Positions 46,052-54,147 of a stretch of 64,000 nt of DNA are shown piece after piece. The stretch comes from Acidobacteriota bacterium (GTDB lineage Bacteria; Acidobacteriota; JAAYUB01). The notes below the pieces were generated by a model. It was not told where the DNA came from. It worked only from the letters and a program-made list of their open reading frames with translations, and did no database searches. The stretch covers positions 1 to 64,000 of the forward strand of contig JAGNHB010000026.1 in assembly GCA_018001935.1 (NCBI GenBank). The letters are read 5' to 3'. The position numbers and the translations under genes are program-made. How positions within the stretch are numbered: position 1 is the stretch's first letter; the number at the start of each line of letters is the position of its first letter.

Positions 46052-47206
46052 ATGATCATTGCCAACCCGATCTACGACGTGGTGTTCAAGTACCTGATGG
46101 ACGACAACCGGGTGGCCAGGCTTTTCCTGTCGGCCATCCTCGGGGAACAGATCGAGAGCCTGGAGTTTCGGCCCCAGGAGCGGAGTTTTTTCCTCGAGAA
46201 GCGCGGCCTGACGGTCTACCGCCTGGATTTCTCCGCCCGGATCCGCACGTCGGACGGGAGTTTCAAACAGGTGATCCTCGAGGTGCAAAAGGCAAAATTC
46301 CCCTCGGACATCATGCGTTTCCGCAAGTACCTGGGCGATCAGTACGGCAGCGATGACAATGTGCACGTCGTCCGGGAGGGCAGCCGGGAACGGAAGCAGG
46401 CGGTGCCGCTCGTGAGCATCTACTTCCTGGGGCACATGCTGGAACGGGTGAAGGCCCCGGTGGTGCGAATCCGGAGGACTTACACCGATGCGGCCACCGG
46501 GGAGGAAATCCTCGAGCGGGACGAGTTCATCGAAAGCCTGACCCACGACAGCGTCGTCATCCAGATCCCCGCTCTGAAGGAACAGCGGCGGACCGAGTTG
46601 GAGGCCCTGCTGAGCGTTTTCGACCAGAGTCGTCTCGGGCTCGATCACCACTTTCTGAACGTGGACCCCGGGGCGATCCCCCCGAAGTACCGGGCGGTTC
46701 TCCGGCGCCTGCAAGCCGCGGCCGTCGAGCCGGAGGTCCGACAGACCATGGAAGCGGAGGACGACATCCTGGAAGAACTGGACAACCTGGACCGCTCCAT
46801 CGCCCGGCTGGAAGAAGAGGTGGCGATTCGGCAACGGGCTCTGGAACGGAAGGAGGACTGCATCGCGGCAGCCGAGAGATCCCTGAAGGAGAAGGCGGAC
46901 CTGATCGCGGCAGCCGAGAAAGCCCTGGCGGAGAAGGAGGACCTGATCGCCGCGAAAAACGAGGTGATCGCCGAGAAAGTAGGGGTGATCGCCGAGAAGG
47001 AGGGGGTGATCGCCGAAAAAGAGGGAGTGATCGCCGAGAAGGAGGGAGTGATCGCCGAAAAAGAGGGAGTGATCGCCGAGAAGGAGGGAGTGATCGCCGA
47101 AAAAGAGGGAGCGATCTCCGTGAAGGAAGAGGAACTGAAGCAACAGCAACGTGAGATCGAGGCTCTGCGCGCTCGTCTCGCTGAACTCACGGGTGGGGGC
47201 GGGTGA
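46052..47206 (+). CDS. PD-(D/E)XK nuclease family (Rpn/transposase-like) protein with coiled-coil tandem repeat
   Basis: A 384-residue protein. The N-terminal domain (about 1-230) opens with NPIYDVVFKYLMDDNRVARL, typical of Rpn/PDDEXK_2 proteins, and has the catalytic triad pattern D59, E77 and Q79 (ILEVQK). These proteins promote RecA-independent recombination or act as anti-phage nucleases. The C-terminal part (about 255-375) is a Glu/Lys-rich coiled coil that includes seven VIAEKxG heptads encoded by 21-bp tandem repeats. It has no terminal inverted repeats nearby, so it is a gene rather than a complete insertion sequence. Confidence 0.85.
   Translation: MIIANPIYDVVFKYLMDDNRVARLFLSAILGEQIESLEFRPQERSFFLEKRGLTVYRLDFSARIRTSDGSFKQVILEVQKAKFPSDIMRFRKYLGDQYGSDDNVHVVREGSRERKQAVPLVSIYFLGHMLERVKAPVVRIRRTYTDAATGEEILERDEFIESLTHDSVVIQIPALKEQRRTELEALLSVFDQSRLGLDHHFLNVDPGAIPPKYRAVLRRLQAAAVEPEVRQTMEAEDDILEELDNLDRSIARLEEEVAIRQRALERKEDCIAAAERSLKEKADLIAAAEKALAEKEDLIAAKNEVIAEKVGVIAEKEGVIAEKEGVIAEKEGVIAEKEGVIAEKEGVIAEKEGAISVKEEELKQQQREIEALRARLAELTGGGG
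46964..47110 (+). repeat. In-gene 21-bp tandem repeat (7 units) with 42-bp higher order
   Basis: Units start at 46964, 46985, 47006, 47027, 47048, 47069 and 47090. From the second on, synonymous codons alternate (gagaaggag versus gaaaaagag), giving three 42-bp dimers. This shows recent dimer-wise expansion. Each unit adds one heptad to the coiled coil without frameshift. Confidence 0.95.
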
Positions 47207-47224
47207 AACCGGACCGGTGAGCGT

Positions 47225-47593
47225 TCATTCCCCGTCGCGCCAGCGGCGGCGTCCCGCACTGATCAGGCCGGGGATCAGCGCCAGGATCCATGCCCAGGAC
47301 CACCAGTTCCGGCCCATTCGTTCCGTCCCTCCCAGGAAGGCGAACAACCCCGCGGCGGATGCGGTCAGAAGGCCGATCAGGGGAAGCATCAGCTTCCACA
47401 TGGGGGTGTCCGGGTGCCGCCAGGGGGCAAGGGTCCGCACGAGAAGGGCGGAGACCGTGAAGCCGGCGATCATCACGAGGCCCGGAACGGTTCTCCCTTG
47501 CGCAAGAAGGACCCCGCCCAAGGCCGCGACCCACAGAAAGGCACCAATCCATCCCCATATCCAGCCCAGCCGCTCGCCTCTGCGGTCACCCAT
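47225..47593 (-). CDS. Small four-helix membrane protein of unknown function
   Basis: A 122-residue protein with four predicted membrane helices (about 9-28, 34-52, 68-86 and 93-110). No family is recognised. Charged Arg-rich ends suggest a positive-inside cytoplasmic tail. GGAGG precedes the ATG at 47593. It converges on the nuclease gene, with 18 nt between the stops. The reading frame extends further upstream, but the ribosome site decides this start. Confidence 0.65.
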   Translation of the reverse strand: MGDRRGERLGWIWGWIGAFLWVAALGGVLLAQGRTVPGLVMIAGFTVSALLVRTLAPWRHPDTPMWKLMLPLIGLLTASAAGLFAFLGGTERMGRNWWSWAWILALIPGLISAGRRRWRDGE

Positions 47594-47909
47594 CGTCCAC
47601 CTCCGTTCCGGTGTCGGCCCCGGGCCCTTCCCGCGTTTAACCGGCGGGTATTCCACTCTTATTCTAACGCAGCTTCTTCACACGTCAAGTGCTGTGAAGC
47701 ACCACGGCCAGGATCGGCAGAAGCCCGTTCCCCGGGTGAAAAGATCGGCTCCGGGCTCCGGCAGGCAGCCCCCGTGGGGTCCGGAGGCAAGGCCGGTCCT
47801 GGAGGATCAGCCCAAAACAGGGGACAACCGGTTTCGGCCCGAGGCTTTCCCGTGTACAATGGGCTGGCGGGTGGTCCGACCACCCGACGCCCTACGACCC
47901 GGAGGCCCG
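47594..47909. other. Intergenic leader upstream of the UbiD gene
   Basis: This 316-bp gap between two divergent genes has no gene I can support. A TACAAT hexamer at 47855-47860 with a poor -35 (TTTCGG, 17 nt) may start the ubiD message. A small hairpin (gtgct-gtga-agcac) lies near 47687-47700. Confidence 0.4.
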
Positions 47910-49364
47910 ATGCCGCTTGACGATCTGCGCGACTTCATCCGACGCCTGGAAAAACACGGTGAACTGGTGAGAGTGAAAACCCCCGTCAGCCCCGAGCTGG
48001 AGATCACCGAGATCACCGAACGGGTCGTCAAGGCCGGAGGCCCGGCGCTGCTGTTCGAAACGGTCGAGGGATCGGCATGCCCTCTCCTGATCAACGCTTT
48101 CGGGTCGGAGCGGCGAATGTGCCTGGCACTGGGGGTCGATGCCCTCGAGGAGGTTGCCGGGAAGCTGGAGGCCGTCCTGGACACCGACCCGCCCAAGTCG
48201 CTCCTGGACAAGGTCCGGATGCTCCCCCGCCTGGCGGACCTCTCCCGCATTTTCCCCCGGACCGTCCGGAAGGGTGCGTGCCAGGAGGTGGTCCTTGAAA
48301 GCGGGTTTTCGCTGGACGAATTCCCCATCCTCAAATGCTGGCCGGGGGACGGGGGCCGCTTCATCACCCTGCCGCTGGTTTTCACCCGGGACCCCGCGAA
48401 CGGGAAGCCCAACTGCGGCATGTATCGCATGCAGGTTTACGACGGCCGGACGACAGGGATGCACTGGCAGACCCACAAGCACGGCGCCGCCCACTACCGC
48501 GAACAGGGGAGGCCGGGGGACCGGATGCCCGTGGCGGTGGCCATCGGCGCGGACCCGGCGGTCACCTTCGCCGCCACCCTGCCGCTTCCGGACGGCCTCG
48601 ACGAGATGGTCGCGGCCGGATTCCTCCGGGGCGCCCCCGTGGAGAGGGTCCGCTGCCGGACCCTCGACCTGGAGGTCCCTGCCTCCGCGGAGATCGTCCT
48701 GGAGGGGTACGTGGTGTGCGGGGAGACCCGGACGGAGGGCCCTTTCGGCGACCATACCGGCTTTTATTCCCTCGAGGGCGAGTATCCCGTGTTCCACGTT
48801 CAGTGCGTGACCCGCCGGCGGGACCCCGTGTACCACGCGACGGTGGTGGGGCGCCCCCCCATGGAGGACTGCTGGATGGGAAAGGCCATCGAGCGCATCT
48901 TTCTGCCCCTGATGCGCAAACAACTTCCCGAGATCCGGGACATCCGCCTCCCCTTCGAGGGGGTCTTCCACAACCTGATGCTGGTGAGTATCCGGAAGGC
49001 GTACCCCGGGCATGCCCGCAAGGTCATGCACGCGATATGGGGACTCGGGCAGGCCATGTTCACCAAGTGCATCGTGGTGGTGGACCACGACGTGGACGTC
49101 CAGGACCTCTCGGCGACCGTCTGGACCGTGCTGAACCACATCGACCCCCAGCGGGACGTGGAGTTTGTCCTCGGCCCCGTGGACAGCCTGGACCACGCCG
49201 CACGCTTCCCGGACTTCGGCTCGAAGATGGGGATCGACGCCACCCGGAAAGGGCCGTCGGAAGGCTTCACCCGCCCTTGGCCCGAGCCGGTGGCCATGAG
49301 CCCCGACGTCCGCCGGCGGGTCACGGAAAAGTGGGCCGCCTACGGGATCCCTCTGCAGCCATGA
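47910..49364 (+). CDS. UbiD family decarboxylase
   Basis: A 484-residue enzyme that uses prenylated FMN to decarboxylate aromatic or unsaturated acids, in ubiquinone or menaquinone synthesis. Motifs include LRDFIRRLEKHGELVRV, ALLFETVEGSA, NCGMYRMQVYD, MHWQTHKHGAAHY and EGPFGDHTGFYS, with the catalytic Glu-Arg-Glu network in the prFMN site. Length is close to E. coli UbiD. No ubiX flavin prenyltransferase gene is in the window. The polyprenyl synthase at 24.8 kb could supply the side chain of the same quinone. Confidence 0.92.
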   Translation: MPLDDLRDFIRRLEKHGELVRVKTPVSPELEITEITERVVKAGGPALLFETVEGSACPLLINAFGSERRMCLALGVDALEEVAGKLEAVLDTDPPKSLLDKVRMLPRLADLSRIFPRTVRKGACQEVVLESGFSLDEFPILKCWPGDGGRFITLPLVFTRDPANGKPNCGMYRMQVYDGRTTGMHWQTHKHGAAHYREQGRPGDRMPVAVAIGADPAVTFAATLPLPDGLDEMVAAGFLRGAPVERVRCRTLDLEVPASAEIVLEGYVVCGETRTEGPFGDHTGFYSLEGEYPVFHVQCVTRRRDPVYHATVVGRPPMEDCWMGKAIERIFLPLMRKQLPEIRDIRLPFEGVFHNLMLVSIRKAYPGHARKVMHAIWGLGQAMFTKCIVVVDHDVDVQDLSATVWTVLNHIDPQRDVEFVLGPVDSLDHAARFPDFGSKMGIDATRKGPSEGFTRPWPEPVAMSPDVRRRVTEKWAAYGIPLQP

Positions 49365-49396
49365 GTCCATTCCGGACCGATATTGCGGAAAGCGGC

Positions 49397-49497
49397 CTCA
49401 CGCCAAGGCGCGAAGCCGCCAAGCCTCGCAAAGAACTACGGTTAGGACTTCCTGGTTTCTCCTGGCGAGGCTTTGCGCCCTGCGTCTTCGCGTGAGG
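49397..49497. repeat. About 100-bp imperfect inverted repeat
   Basis: The arm ctcacgccaaggcgcgaagc... (49397-49433) faces its inverse (49464-49497). It forms a long stem with mismatches and is the same family as the element at 50780. Located after the ubiD stop, it could act as a transcript end or be a mobile palindrome. Confidence 0.8.
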
Positions 49498-49537
49498 CCA
49501 GGAGAACCGACCGTCGCGTGTTCCTGCGCGTGGCGAT

Positions 49538-49930
49538 CTATTGTTTCTCGTACTTCGACGGGCACTTGAGGATGAGGGCGGTTGAGGTGAAGACCCGGGT
49601 GGCGGGGTCGTAGCGACCCTCGGCGACAAGGGGCTTTCCCTCGCGGAAATTCTCGGGGCGCATCCCCCGGTGGACCACGGTGACCTCGACGGGCTGACGG
49701 TGGTCGCGCAGGCGGAACCGGAAGTCGCCGGACGCGGGGTCGAAGGACGCGGTCCCCGGAGGGACCGTCCCGCTCACGCGGATGGCAGCGAGGTCTCGGG
49801 GGTATTTCCCCGCCACGACCTCGCTCACGTGGAAGTAGTAGGCCCCGCCCTCACCCAGCCCCGAGACGATGAGCCAGGCGGCGACCCCCGCCAGGGCGAC
49901 CCCGAAAGCGATCAGGAGCCCTCGATGCAT
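49538..49930 (-). CDS. ccmE: CcmE-type heme chaperone, CxxxY variant
   Basis: A 130-residue membrane-anchored OB-fold protein of cytochrome c maturation. Residues 5-24 are the membrane anchor. The core reads EVTVVHRGMRPENFREGKPLVAEG, typical of CcmE. Instead of the usual HxxxY heme site, the end has C123-PSK-Y127 (LKCPSKYEKQ), the CxxxY form known from some sulfate reducers and archaea. No other ccm gene is in the window. GGAGG precedes the ATG. Confidence 0.85.
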   Translation of the reverse strand: MHRGLLIAFGVALAGVAAWLIVSGLGEGGAYYFHVSEVVAGKYPRDLAAIRVSGTVPPGTASFDPASGDFRFRLRDHRQPVEVTVVHRGMRPENFREGKPLVAEGRYDPATRVFTSTALILKCPSKYEKQ

Positions 49931-50364
49931 CCCTGCCTCCGATGGATAGTACGGCCGATGGGGAATCTCTCCGGGACGATCCCCGCCCCTGAACCGTCCC
50001 GTTAGAGATAGCGGGGATAAGGGGAAAAAACAAGGGAAATCTCCATGCCGGGTGCGGTACCCGGTCGACAGGCTGAATTCTCTTGTTTTTCCGACGGTTT
50101 TAGCCTACTTTTGCCCCATGTTGACTCCTGGGGCTGGAAAAGGGATTCCGGCGAATGTCGGCGACCTCGGAAAAGGTCGATTCAACCACGGAGATGGCTT
50201 TTGGCCTGTTCACGGTCATTGGAAGCGCTTCTTCCCCGTGCCTCCGTGCCTTGGCGAGAGAAATTCCGGAAGGATCTCTCGCTGAGACAAAGGGACACGG
50301 AGGGGTCGCAACCCGAAAAGAATAGAAAAATCTTTGTATTTATGACAGATGAGGAGGATTCGAG
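49931..50364. other. Divergent intergenic region with acggag-type repeats
   Basis: This 434-bp gap between ccmE and the Big_5 gene has no gene I can support. It contains phrases such as ccacggagatgg (50188), cgtgcctccgtgccttggcg (about 50238-50257) and gacacggagg (50295), typical of short dispersed intergenic repeats. Confidence 0.5.
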
Positions 50365-50757
50365 ATGGCACCAGGTAAAATCGTGTTCGTGGCCGTCACC
50401 CTGCTGTTCGTCCTCTTGGTGTGCGGAGCCGGGAGCAGTGCCCCCCCCAGGGTGATCGCGACCTTCCCCGCCAACGGCGCCCCGGACGTCGATCCGTCCA
50501 CCCCCGAAATCTGGGTGAAATTCGACCGGCCCATGATGGACAACAGTTGGTCCTGGTGCTACGAGAAACGGTCCCAGTTCCCGGACCAGACCGCCGGCCC
50601 GCGGTACGAGGAGAACGGCACCAAGTGCATCCTGCCGGTCAGGCTCGAGCCCCGGAAAGAATACGTGATCTGGATCAACATGGCCAATCACGCCAACTTC
50701 AAGGACCGCAGCGGGACCCCGGCGGAACCGTACAAGTTCACCTTCACGACAAGGTGA
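50365..50757 (+). CDS. Secreted single Big_5 (Ig-like) domain protein
   Basis: A 130-residue exported protein. Residues 4-25 form a signal peptide (IVFVAVTLLFVLLVCGAGSSA), possibly with a lipobox (LLVC-G) that would make it a lipoprotein. The rest is one Big_5/bacterial Ig-like domain: PPRVIATFPANGAPDVDPS, EIWVKFDRPM, and the end KFTFTTR. Function is unknown; such domains usually occur as modules in larger surface proteins. GAGGAGG precedes the ATG. Confidence 0.8.
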   Translation: MAPGKIVFVAVTLLFVLLVCGAGSSAPPRVIATFPANGAPDVDPSTPEIWVKFDRPMMDNSWSWCYEKRSQFPDQTAGPRYEENGTKCILPVRLEPRKEYVIWINMANHANFKDRSGTPAEPYKFTFTTR

Positions 50758-50779
50758 GGCGGATATCGTCCGGCTCAGC

Positions 50780-50877
50780 CTCACGCAAAGGCGCCAAGCC
50801 GCCAAGCCTCGCAAAGAGGCCGTGAAGCCCTCTCGAAACGCTTTGCGAGGCTTTGTGCCTTTGCGTCTTTGCGTGAG
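50780..50877. repeat. 98-bp imperfect inverted repeat
   Basis: The left arm (ctcacgcaaaggcgccaagc onward, 50780-50816) and right arm (50841-50877, ending ctttgcgtgag) pair over about 35 bases with a few mismatches. The element recurs in similar form at 49397 and as a shorter copy at 13273. Confidence 0.85.
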
Positions 50878-50963
50878 ACCTGGCGAGGGTTCCCGAACCC
50901 GGCTCTTTTTTGACCGGGCTGGGCGCCTGCCGCCCCGTGCTGACGGGATCCGGAAAAACGGCT

Positions 50964-50991
50964 TTGTTTCACGGGGCGATTCTGGTATCAT
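50964..50991 (+). promoter_or_regulatory. Possible lepA promoter
   Basis: TTGTTT and TATCAT are spaced by 16 nt. The start would be about 78 nt upstream of the ATG. Confidence 0.4.
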
Positions 50992-51075
50992 GCGCGGCCG
51001 GCCGGCGGTTTCTCGCCCGGTCGAGGGGCCCCGCGAACTCTTTCGGTGAAGGTCGTCGGCCCGAGGGAGCCTGCA

Positions 51076-52884
51076 ATGGATAACCGACTGGATCATATAC
51101 GCAACTTCTCCATCATCGCCCACATCGACCACGGCAAATCCACCTTGGCAGACCGGATCCTGGAGATCACCGGGGCCCTCACCGAGCGCGAGATGGCGGC
51201 CCAGGTCCTCGACGACATGGACCTGGAGCGCGAGCGGGGCATCACCATCAAGGCCCACGCCGTCCGGCTCGCCTACCGGGCGGCGGACGGGCGCACCTAC
51301 CAGTTCAACCTCATCGACACCCCCGGCCACGTGGACTTCACCTACGAGGTTTCCCGGAGCCTGGCCGCCTGCGAGGGCGCCATTCTGGTGGTGGACGCCT
51401 CCCAGGGCGTGGAGGCCCAGACCCTGGCCAACACCTACCTGGCCCTGGAGAACGACCTGGAACTGGTCCCCGTCCTCAACAAGATCGACCTGCCCGGGGC
51501 CGACGCCGAGCGGGCGGGCCTGCAGATCGAGCAGATCATCGGCCTCTCCCGGCAGGAGATCCTCCCCGCCAGCGCCAAGGAGGGCCGGGGCGTCCGGGAG
51601 ATCCTGGAGGCCGTCATCGCCCGGGTCCCGCCGCCGAAGGGCGACCCCGACGGGGCGCTCAAGGCCCTCATCTTCGACTCCTGGTACGACGTCTACCGGG
51701 GCGTGGTGATGCTGACCCGCGTGGTGGACGGCCGGATCGCGAAGGGGATGAAGATCCGCTTCATGAGCACGGGGCGTGATTACGAGGTGGAGCAGACGGG
51801 GATCATCACCCCCAAGTACCAGATGGTGGATTCCCTGAGCGCCGGCGAGGTGGGCTTCATCATGGCCGGCGTGAAGAACCTCGACGACGCCAAGGTGGGC
51901 GACACCCTGACCGAGGCGGCCCGCCCCGCCGACGAGCCCCTGCCCGGCTTCCAGGAGCTCAAGCCCGTGGTCTTCTGCGGCATGTACCCCGTCACCTCGG
52001 AGCAGTACGAGGACTTCTCCGACGCCATGAAGAAGCTCCAGCTCAACGACAGCGCCTTCCGCTTCGAGAAGGAGACGTCGGCGGCCCTGGGCTTCGGCTT
52101 CCGGTGCGGCTTCCTGGGCTTGCTCCACATGGAGATCGTCCAGAGCCGGCTGGAGCGCGAGTTCAACCTGGACCTGATCTCCACGGCCCCCAGCGTCCGC
52201 TACCACGTGATCCGGACGGACGGCGACGAACTCTACGTCGAGAACCCGGCCCACCTGCCGCCCTTCTCCAACATCGCCGCCATCGAGGAGCCGGTCTACA
52301 CCCTGGTGGTCATGACCATGGACGATTACCTCGGGCCGATCCTGAGCCTCCTGGAGGAGAAGCGGGGGGTCCAGCGGAAGTTCGAGTACGTCGGTGAGAA
52401 GCGGGTCATGCTCACCTACGAGGTCCCCCTCAACGAGATCGTGGTGGACTTCTACGACCGCCTCAAGTCCGTCAGCCGCGGCTACGCCTCCATGGACTAC
52501 CACTTCCTGGGTTACCGGGAATCCGACCTGGTGCTCCTGGACATCCTGGTGAACGGCGAACCCGTGGACGCCCTCTCCGTCATCGTTCACCGGGACTTCG
52601 CCTACCGGCGCGGCCAGACGCTGGTCTCCCGCATGAAGGAGGTCATCCCCCGCCAGCTCTTCGAGGTGGCCATCCAGGCCGCCGTGGGGAACCGCATCAT
52701 CGCCCGCGCCACCGTCAAACCGCTCCGGAAGAACGTCATCGCCAAGTGCTACGGCGGCGACATCACCCGCAAGCGCAAGCTCCTGGAGAAGCAGAAGGAA
52801 GGCAAGAAGCGCATGAAGCGCGTCGGCAAGGTGGAAATTCCCCAGGACGCCTTCCTGGCGATCCTCGACATCTCCAACGACTGA
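51076..52884 (+). CDS. lepA: Elongation factor 4 (LepA)
   Basis: A 602-residue translational GTPase that acts on ribosomes during initiation or back-translocation. G motifs are complete: AHIDHGKST (G1), RGITIKAHA (G2), DTPGHVD (G3), NKID (G4) and SAK (G5). The LepA-specific C-terminal domain ends in [26 protein letters not shown], which distinguishes it from EF-G. Length is normal. It starts at the ATG after GAGGGAGC; the RAYT gene converges on it with 1 nt between the two stops. Confidence 0.97.
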   Translation: MDNRLDHIRNFSIIAHIDHGKSTLADRILEITGALTEREMAAQVLDDMDLERERGITIKAHAVRLAYRAADGRTYQFNLIDTPGHVDFTYEVSRSLAACEGAILVVDASQGVEAQTLANTYLALENDLELVPVLNKIDLPGADAERAGLQIEQIIGLSRQEILPASAKEGRGVREILEAVIARVPPPKGDPDGALKALIFDSWYDVYRGVVMLTRVVDGRIAKGMKIRFMSTGRDYEVEQTGIITPKYQMVDSLSAGEVGFIMAGVKNLDDAKVGDTLTEAARPADEPLPGFQELKPVVFCGMYPVTSEQYEDFSDAMKKLQLNDSAFRFEKETSAALGFGFRCGFLGLLHMEIVQSRLEREFNLDLISTAPSVRYHVIRTDGDELYVENPAHLPPFSNIAAIEEPVYTLVVMTMDDYLGPILSLLEEKRGVQRKFEYVGEKRVMLTYEVPLNEIVVDFYDRLKSVSRGYASMDYHFLGYRESDLVLLDILVNGEPVDALSVIVHRDFAYRRGQTLVSRMKEVIPRQLFEVAIQAAVGNRIIARATVKPLRKNVIAKCYGGDITRKRKLLEKQKEGKKRMKRVGKVEIPQDAFLAILDISND

Positions 52885-52885
52885 C

Positions 52886-53335
52886 TCAACTCCAGTTTGC
52901 CGGCAGGTTCGCCCGCCAGGGGGACTCCCGCATCCGGACCAGTTCCTCGCGGAAGTCGATGCCGCGGTGGAACCGGGCCTGATCCAGGATGAAATCCCGG
53001 ACGTCCAGCTTGAAGGCCCGGTCCACGGCGAAGAGCGCGTACCCGTCGTTCCACTCGAAGGCTGCACCCCGGGCCATCCGTGGCCGCAGCCAGTCGGCGG
53101 CGACACGCTTCATGCACGCCGCCACGTCGTCGGGCCCGCACTCCCCGTGGAGGGTGAGCAGGGCGTGAAGGTGGTCGTCCAGGGACGCCACGGCGACCGC
53201 GCAACCGTTGCAGGTCCGGATGCCCTCGGCCACGACGGCGGCCAGCTGCGAGCGGATTTCTCCCGGGGGGATCCGGGACCCCGAGCGGACCGTCAGAACC
53301 AGGTGAATCAGGTCTTTGCGAAAGGTCGTCAGCAT
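52886..53335 (-). CDS. IS200/RAYT-type transposase-like protein without catalytic tyrosine
   Basis: A 149-residue Y1-transposase-fold protein. The HuH metal motif is intact (DDHLHALLTL, H55 and H57). In the helix where the catalytic tyrosine usually lies (pattern V..YI..Q), this protein has DVRDFILDQ with Phe115 in its place and Gln119 conserved, so DNA cleavage through a tyrosine is not expected. No IS200 ends flank it. It converges on lepA with a 1-nt gap. AAGGAGG precedes the ATG. Such single-copy REP-associated proteins are usually domesticated, with nearby palindromes as their substrates. Confidence 0.8.
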   Translation of the reverse strand: MLTTFRKDLIHLVLTVRSGSRIPPGEIRSQLAAVVAEGIRTCNGCAVAVASLDDHLHALLTLHGECGPDDVAACMKRVAADWLRPRMARGAAFEWNDGYALFAVDRAFKLDVRDFILDQARFHRGIDFREELVRMRESPWRANLPANWS

Positions 53336-53531
53336 CGTCCCACCTCCTTCGGCCTTTTACCCATATCAACGTTTTCGCCGGGAGATTTCCGAACTTTTTT
53401 TGGGGTGGGAACGAAAATAATCTACCCGGCGTGTCGGAAATCCGGTACCTTGACACCTGGAGCGGACCGACATCCCCCGTTTTCCCGGGGGATGAGAACC
53501 GGCCCTCTCCTCCGCGACTCAGGAGAAGGCC

Positions 53532-54041
53532 ATGACGATCGCATTTGAAGAGCTAAGGCCGGAAGACCTCCAGATGAACGTCTTTTCCCGGATCGGCAGG
53601 GATTGGATGCTCATCACGGCCGGGCCCGTGGAGGACTGCAACACCATGACGGCGTCCTGGGGCGGCCTGGGGGTCCTGTGGCACCGGAACGTCTCGTTCG
53701 TCTTCGTCCGGCCGGTCCGGTGGACCTACCGGTTCATGGAGAAGCACCCGGTCTACACCCTTTCCTTCTTCGACGAGGAGCACCGCGGCGCCCTGCAGCT
53801 CTGCGGCAGCCGGTCGGGGCGGGACACCGACAAGATCCGCGACGCGGGGCTGACCCCCTTCCCGACGCCGGAGAACGGGACGGGCTTCACCCAGGCGCGC
53901 TTGGTGCTGGAGTGCCGGAAACTGCACAGCCAGGACCTCGACCCGTCCCGGTTCCTGGATCCGTCCATCCTGGGCAACTACCCCGACCGGGACTTTCACC
54001 GGCTCTACATCGGCGAAATCCTGAACTGCCTGACCCGGTGA
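53532..54041 (+). CDS. Flavin reductase-like domain protein
   Basis: A 169-residue protein of the flavin reductase/FMN-binding split-barrel family. Recognisable blocks are DWMLITAGPVEDCNTMTASWGGLGVLW, RPVRWTYRFMEKH and YTLSFFDEEHRGALQLCG. Homologues in anaerobes are small FMN-binding proteins; the substrate is unknown. It is a lone gene, followed by a strong hairpin terminator. Confidence 0.85.
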   Translation: MTIAFEELRPEDLQMNVFSRIGRDWMLITAGPVEDCNTMTASWGGLGVLWHRNVSFVFVRPVRWTYRFMEKHPVYTLSFFDEEHRGALQLCGSRSGRDTDKIRDAGLTPFPTPENGTGFTQARLVLECRKLHSQDLDPSRFLDPSILGNYPDRDFHRLYIGEILNCLTR

Positions 54042-54044
54042 GCC

Positions 54045-54070
54045 GTGGCGCCGGCTTCAGCCGGAGCGGA
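54045..54070. repeat. Copy of a gcttcagc palindromic repeat
   Basis: GTGGCGCCGGCTTCAGCCGG contains the palindrome CCGGCT-TC-AGCCGG. Related copies are at 899-916 (inverted) and 59276-59300. The nearest RAYT-like gene is 0.7 kb away. Confidence 0.65.
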
Positions 54071-54098
54071 ACCGGTTTGCCCCGGCGTGGGATGGAAA

Positions 54099-54135
54099 GG
54101 AAACGGCGGGTTTCGGGCCCGCCGTTTCCTTTCCT
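54099..54135. terminator. Hairpin terminator between convergent genes
   Basis: A perfect 12-bp stem (54099-54110 with 54118-54129, loop 7) lies in the gap between two convergent genes. T-rich tracts flank it on both strands, weakly, so it could stop both messages. Confidence 0.65.
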
Positions 54136-54147
54136 GAATGGAAAAGC

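Larger units (their letters stand above)
50758..51075. other. Intergenic region with inverted repeat and lepA promoter
   Basis: This 318-bp gap holds the inverted repeat at 50780-50877 and a likely promoter at 50964-50991. I see no gene. Confidence 0.6.

Noticed and set aside
46052-47206. Complete insertion sequence
   Set aside because: The gene resembles PDDEXK transposase-family proteins, but no terminal inverted repeats or target duplication could be found, and an Rpn-like role fits better.
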